Source: Asterias rubens
Taxonomy: Eukaryota > Echinodermata > Asteroidea > Forcipulatida > Asteriidae
Length of the DNA: 64,000 bases
NCBI RefSeq assembly: GCF_902459465.1
Contig: NC_047064.1
Coordinates: forward strand, 3,622,762 to 3,686,761
Direction of reading: 5' to 3'
This document shows positions 63,971 to 64,000 of the stretch, in pieces. Position 1 is the first letter of the stretch, and the number at the start of each line of letters is the position of its first letter. The notes below the pieces were generated by a model, which was not told the origin of the DNA, searched no databases, and saw nothing but the letters and a program-made list of their open reading frames with translations. The position numbers and the translations under genes were made by a program.

Positions 63971-64000
63971 TTTCCTTTGTCACGCAAAATTTAAGGTGAT

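Overview
The window is animal nuclear DNA: AT-rich, intron-bearing genes with GT/AG splice sites, no operons, and very many short non-autonomous transposable elements. Two homeobox genes are read directly: Dlx (Distal-less) on + and engrailed on -. A third gene on + matches, as I recall it, the family of human C17orf98. The gene set and the repeat style suggest a deuterostome, most likely an echinoderm and perhaps a sea star. That assignment rests on general impression and was not searched.

Layout. 1-4159: repeats and unassigned sequence. 4160-12402: a C17orf98-like gene. Three related 5' coding exons (4160-4432, about 7348-7734 and 8347-8682) all end in phase 0. They precede one shared exon (10240-10348) and one terminal exon (11407-11567), with a polyadenylation signal near 12397. 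12403-16140: repeats, including a 4 x 65-bp tandem array. 16140-17735: repeat-poor upstream region of Dlx. 17736-22125: Dlx coding exons (17736-18129, 19464-19672, 21619-22125; predicted 369 aa). 22126-39890: gene-free spacer full of MITEs, tRNA-derived SINE pieces and two local tandem duplications. 39891-59574: engrailed on -, two coding exons (59229-59574 and 39891-40273; predicted 242 aa) around an intron of about 19 kb. 59575-64000: engrailed upstream region and further repeats.

Dlx and engrailed are convergent, tail to tail, about 17.8 kb apart. Both are members of the ANTP homeobox class that are linked to Hox in many animals, so their closeness may be a remnant of that ancestral linkage. 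The C17orf98-like gene lies about 5.3 kb upstream of Dlx, in the same direction.

Repeats dominate the rest. One MITE family (called A here, about 385 bp, TTAA target, termini AGGCAGTGGACAC) has about 27 full, partial or subfamily copies. Families B and C also sit at TTAA. Further fold-back families (D to H, J, L) and two tRNA-derived SINE families fill the introns and spacers. No transposase or reverse transcriptase reading frame was recognised, so everything mobile here looks non-autonomous. Family names A to M are labels made for this answer.
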